Assembly (NCBI GenBank): GCA_958450325.1
Contig: OY288254.1
Location: 33,303,577 to 33,367,576 of the forward strand
Origin: Agrostemma githago
Lineage: Eukaryota > Streptophyta > Magnoliopsida > Caryophyllales > Caryophyllaceae
Direction: 5' to 3'
Length of the DNA stretch: 64,000 nucleotides
The notes under the pieces are model-generated. The model did not search any database, was not told the DNA's origin, and was given only the letters and a program-made list of their open reading frames with translations. A program made the translations under genes and the position numbers. How positions within the stretch are numbered: the stretch's first letter is position 1; each line of letters opens with the position of its first letter. Shown in pieces: positions 62,471 to 64,000 of this stretch.

Positions 62471-64000
62471 CGCTCCCTAAGGGTAGTTATGTGGCTTTCT
62501 ATGTCAGACATGGAACAGATAAAGGAAAACACGGGTCTCAATTTCCTGCAGTCATTATTGATATGCCTATAATAGTCACGTGCATGTGCTCACAGCGTAT
62601 GATGGTGTTCATCATGTTCTCGGAAACACATAAGGAAGGTATATATGAGAAATAGAAAAGCTGATTTTATTGAATTTTGAAAAGAGGACTGAATACAGCT
62701 TACTCCGACTCTGAGTTGGAAATGAGGATGTAGGGTATCCTTGACTCGGGCTCAGACTTAGACTCAAATCAAATCCGGACTTTCGGATGCTCGGTTGGTT
62801 GTTTATTTTTTGTAAAGTCCTTGATTAGAGAGAACAACAGGTGTCACAACTCGCCTAAACTCGGCTTTGCCCAAGTGTAAGAGAGGGAGTCAAACTAGAC
62901 ACGACCTATGAATAAAATTCTCGGATCGAGATATTCGAACGTTGACCTAGACAAAGTAACGACCATGAATTATAGACTCGGGCTGCAGAAGGGTGAGTCC
63001 GAAAACGGGGCGACCGTGTTTGACCGCGTCGCGTGCTCGGACCAACCGTGGTGACCTAACCCTAGGTGACTCGAGTATTCGTAGCATAGGTACAACTCGA
63101 AGAAGGCATCATAAGGACGCCGGTGTAGGATGAACGTAAGGCGCCCCTTAAGGTGACTGTGGTCGACTGCTTGGGTGGAGGACAGCCCCCGAGTGGGATC
63201 AAAGACTTTTGTTAAGACTCGATTGTTGGACGAGTGACCCTTAGATGTAAGGATCACAAACCTTTAGCTACAGGGCTATGCCTTGTAAGAGGTTGACTCG
63301 GCCTCGACGAAAGGCAGACGGGGTAAGGGAAGAAACTTGCGATGTAAGATCGGCAGAGTTTCGATGCTAGAGACCCTTAACTTGACTCGAAATAAGGGTG
63401 GACCTTGTGAGTAGGGTAGACCCTTAAGTTAAAGGATTTTAGAATTGGGGTGACTCGACTAACGGATTAAAAGATGGGCGAAATTCCCTTAGGAAAGGTC
63501 GTGGGGACCGTCCTGCTAGAGGGAAAGATCACGTGGGACTTTCTAGTTAGGACTCGAGTAATTGGACAAACCTTCCATTTACGAGTGTATGACTCGTGTT
63601 GGTTGGTTATGCCTTTAGAATAAGGCGGACTAGGATGGGGAAGAAACCTGTGATGTAGGATCGACGGAGTTTCGACGCTACAGACCTTCAACGACCTATG
63701 AAAAGACCCGACACACGAATTACGGTAGGTCCAAGGACAAGAAGGGTTTTGAAAAAAAAAATGATTGAATTTTGAAAATTGAGAAGATGGTCCTGAAATT
63801 GGCAGTGGGCCAATAGGCCCGGGCATTTTGAATATTTGGAGTTTTGAAATTTTGAATATCGAAAATAAATTTCCGAAAATTTGAAAAAAAATGGAAAACG
63901 AGATCCCGAAGATTTGAAAATCGAAATGGAATTTTGAAGATTTGAAAATTGAAATGGAATTTTGAAAATTTGAGTGAAATCTTGAAAATTCGAAAATCGA
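62471..64000 (-). other. A' leader-like DNA to window end
   Basis: No gene. Two copies of a block GATGTA(A/G)GATCG(G/A)C(A/G)GAGTTTCGA (about 63335-63385 and 63650-63700) match the leader of element A near 28715. From 63750 the DNA is AT-rich short-period repeat (GATTTGAAAATTGAAATGG type). Confidence 0.65.

Larger units (their letters stand above)
44978..64000 (-). mobile_element. Gutted A-family Gypsy element A', with nested D and C
   Basis: The LTR (44978-50908) resembles that of element A but lacks about 230 bases at its outer end, so the left edge is a breakpoint. The same polypurine tract follows (50909-50922). The internal part (50909-51174 and 60301-64000) carries A-like 3' spacer blocks and then A-like leader blocks. 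I find no Gag, protease, RT, RNase H or integrase frame between them. It runs off the window. Element D is nested in the LTR and element C in the internal part. Confidence 0.78.

Overview
This window is repeat-dense plant nuclear DNA with no ordinary host gene. It holds a Helitron, several nested LTR retrotransposons (Copia and Gypsy), a Mutator-like foldback element and broken pieces of plastid genes. The plastid fragments and the Tat-type and Athila-type Gypsy elements point to a flowering plant, most likely a eudicot. A Caryophyllales species is a guess from general resemblance only; I cannot name the species.

Layout. 1-2406 is the 3' part of a Helitron with a broken helicase and a textbook 3' end. 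2407-4200 is AT-rich and mostly a degenerate ~135-bp tandem array carrying a box that looks like the plant snRNA upstream element. 4201-4440 and 42227-~42475 are two adjoining pieces of plastid ndhF. They were one nuclear plastid insertion that was split by a Copia element, E (4441-42226, minus strand). Inside E sit a short LTR element F (11287-13613), its relatives G1 (4571-6778) and G2 (7724-8477), and a large Tat-type Gypsy element A (15328-41365). Inside A sit a solo LTR (25356-26929) and a gag-protease-only Athila-like element B (31472-41079). Six of these insertions keep five-base target duplications, two of them with one mismatch, so the order of events can be read: plastid insertion, then E, then A and the F/G copies, then B and the solo LTR.

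From 42601 the flank holds a 689-bp foldback element with a 9-bp target duplication, then more plastid DNA: an intact psaI frame and ycf3 exon 1 with a stop codon. From 44978 to the window end lies a second, gutted relative of element A (called A'). Its LTR is split by a 3.8-kb solo LTR (D), and its internal minisatellite is split by element C (51175-60300), a relative of B that keeps one unusual 479-codon frame and contains its own nested solo LTR (H).

How the parts relate. E and A encode, or once encoded, Gag, protease, integrase, reverse transcriptase and RNase H, all now broken by a few stops and frameshifts. B, C, F, G and A' lack polymerase and would have needed enzymes from elsewhere. 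The most unusual signal is a set of clustered short palindromes just upstream of the LTR TATA boxes. It occurs in the B/C group, in A' and in an unclassified LTR fragment, with a different palindrome sequence in each. In the B group the arm bases change in a paired way.
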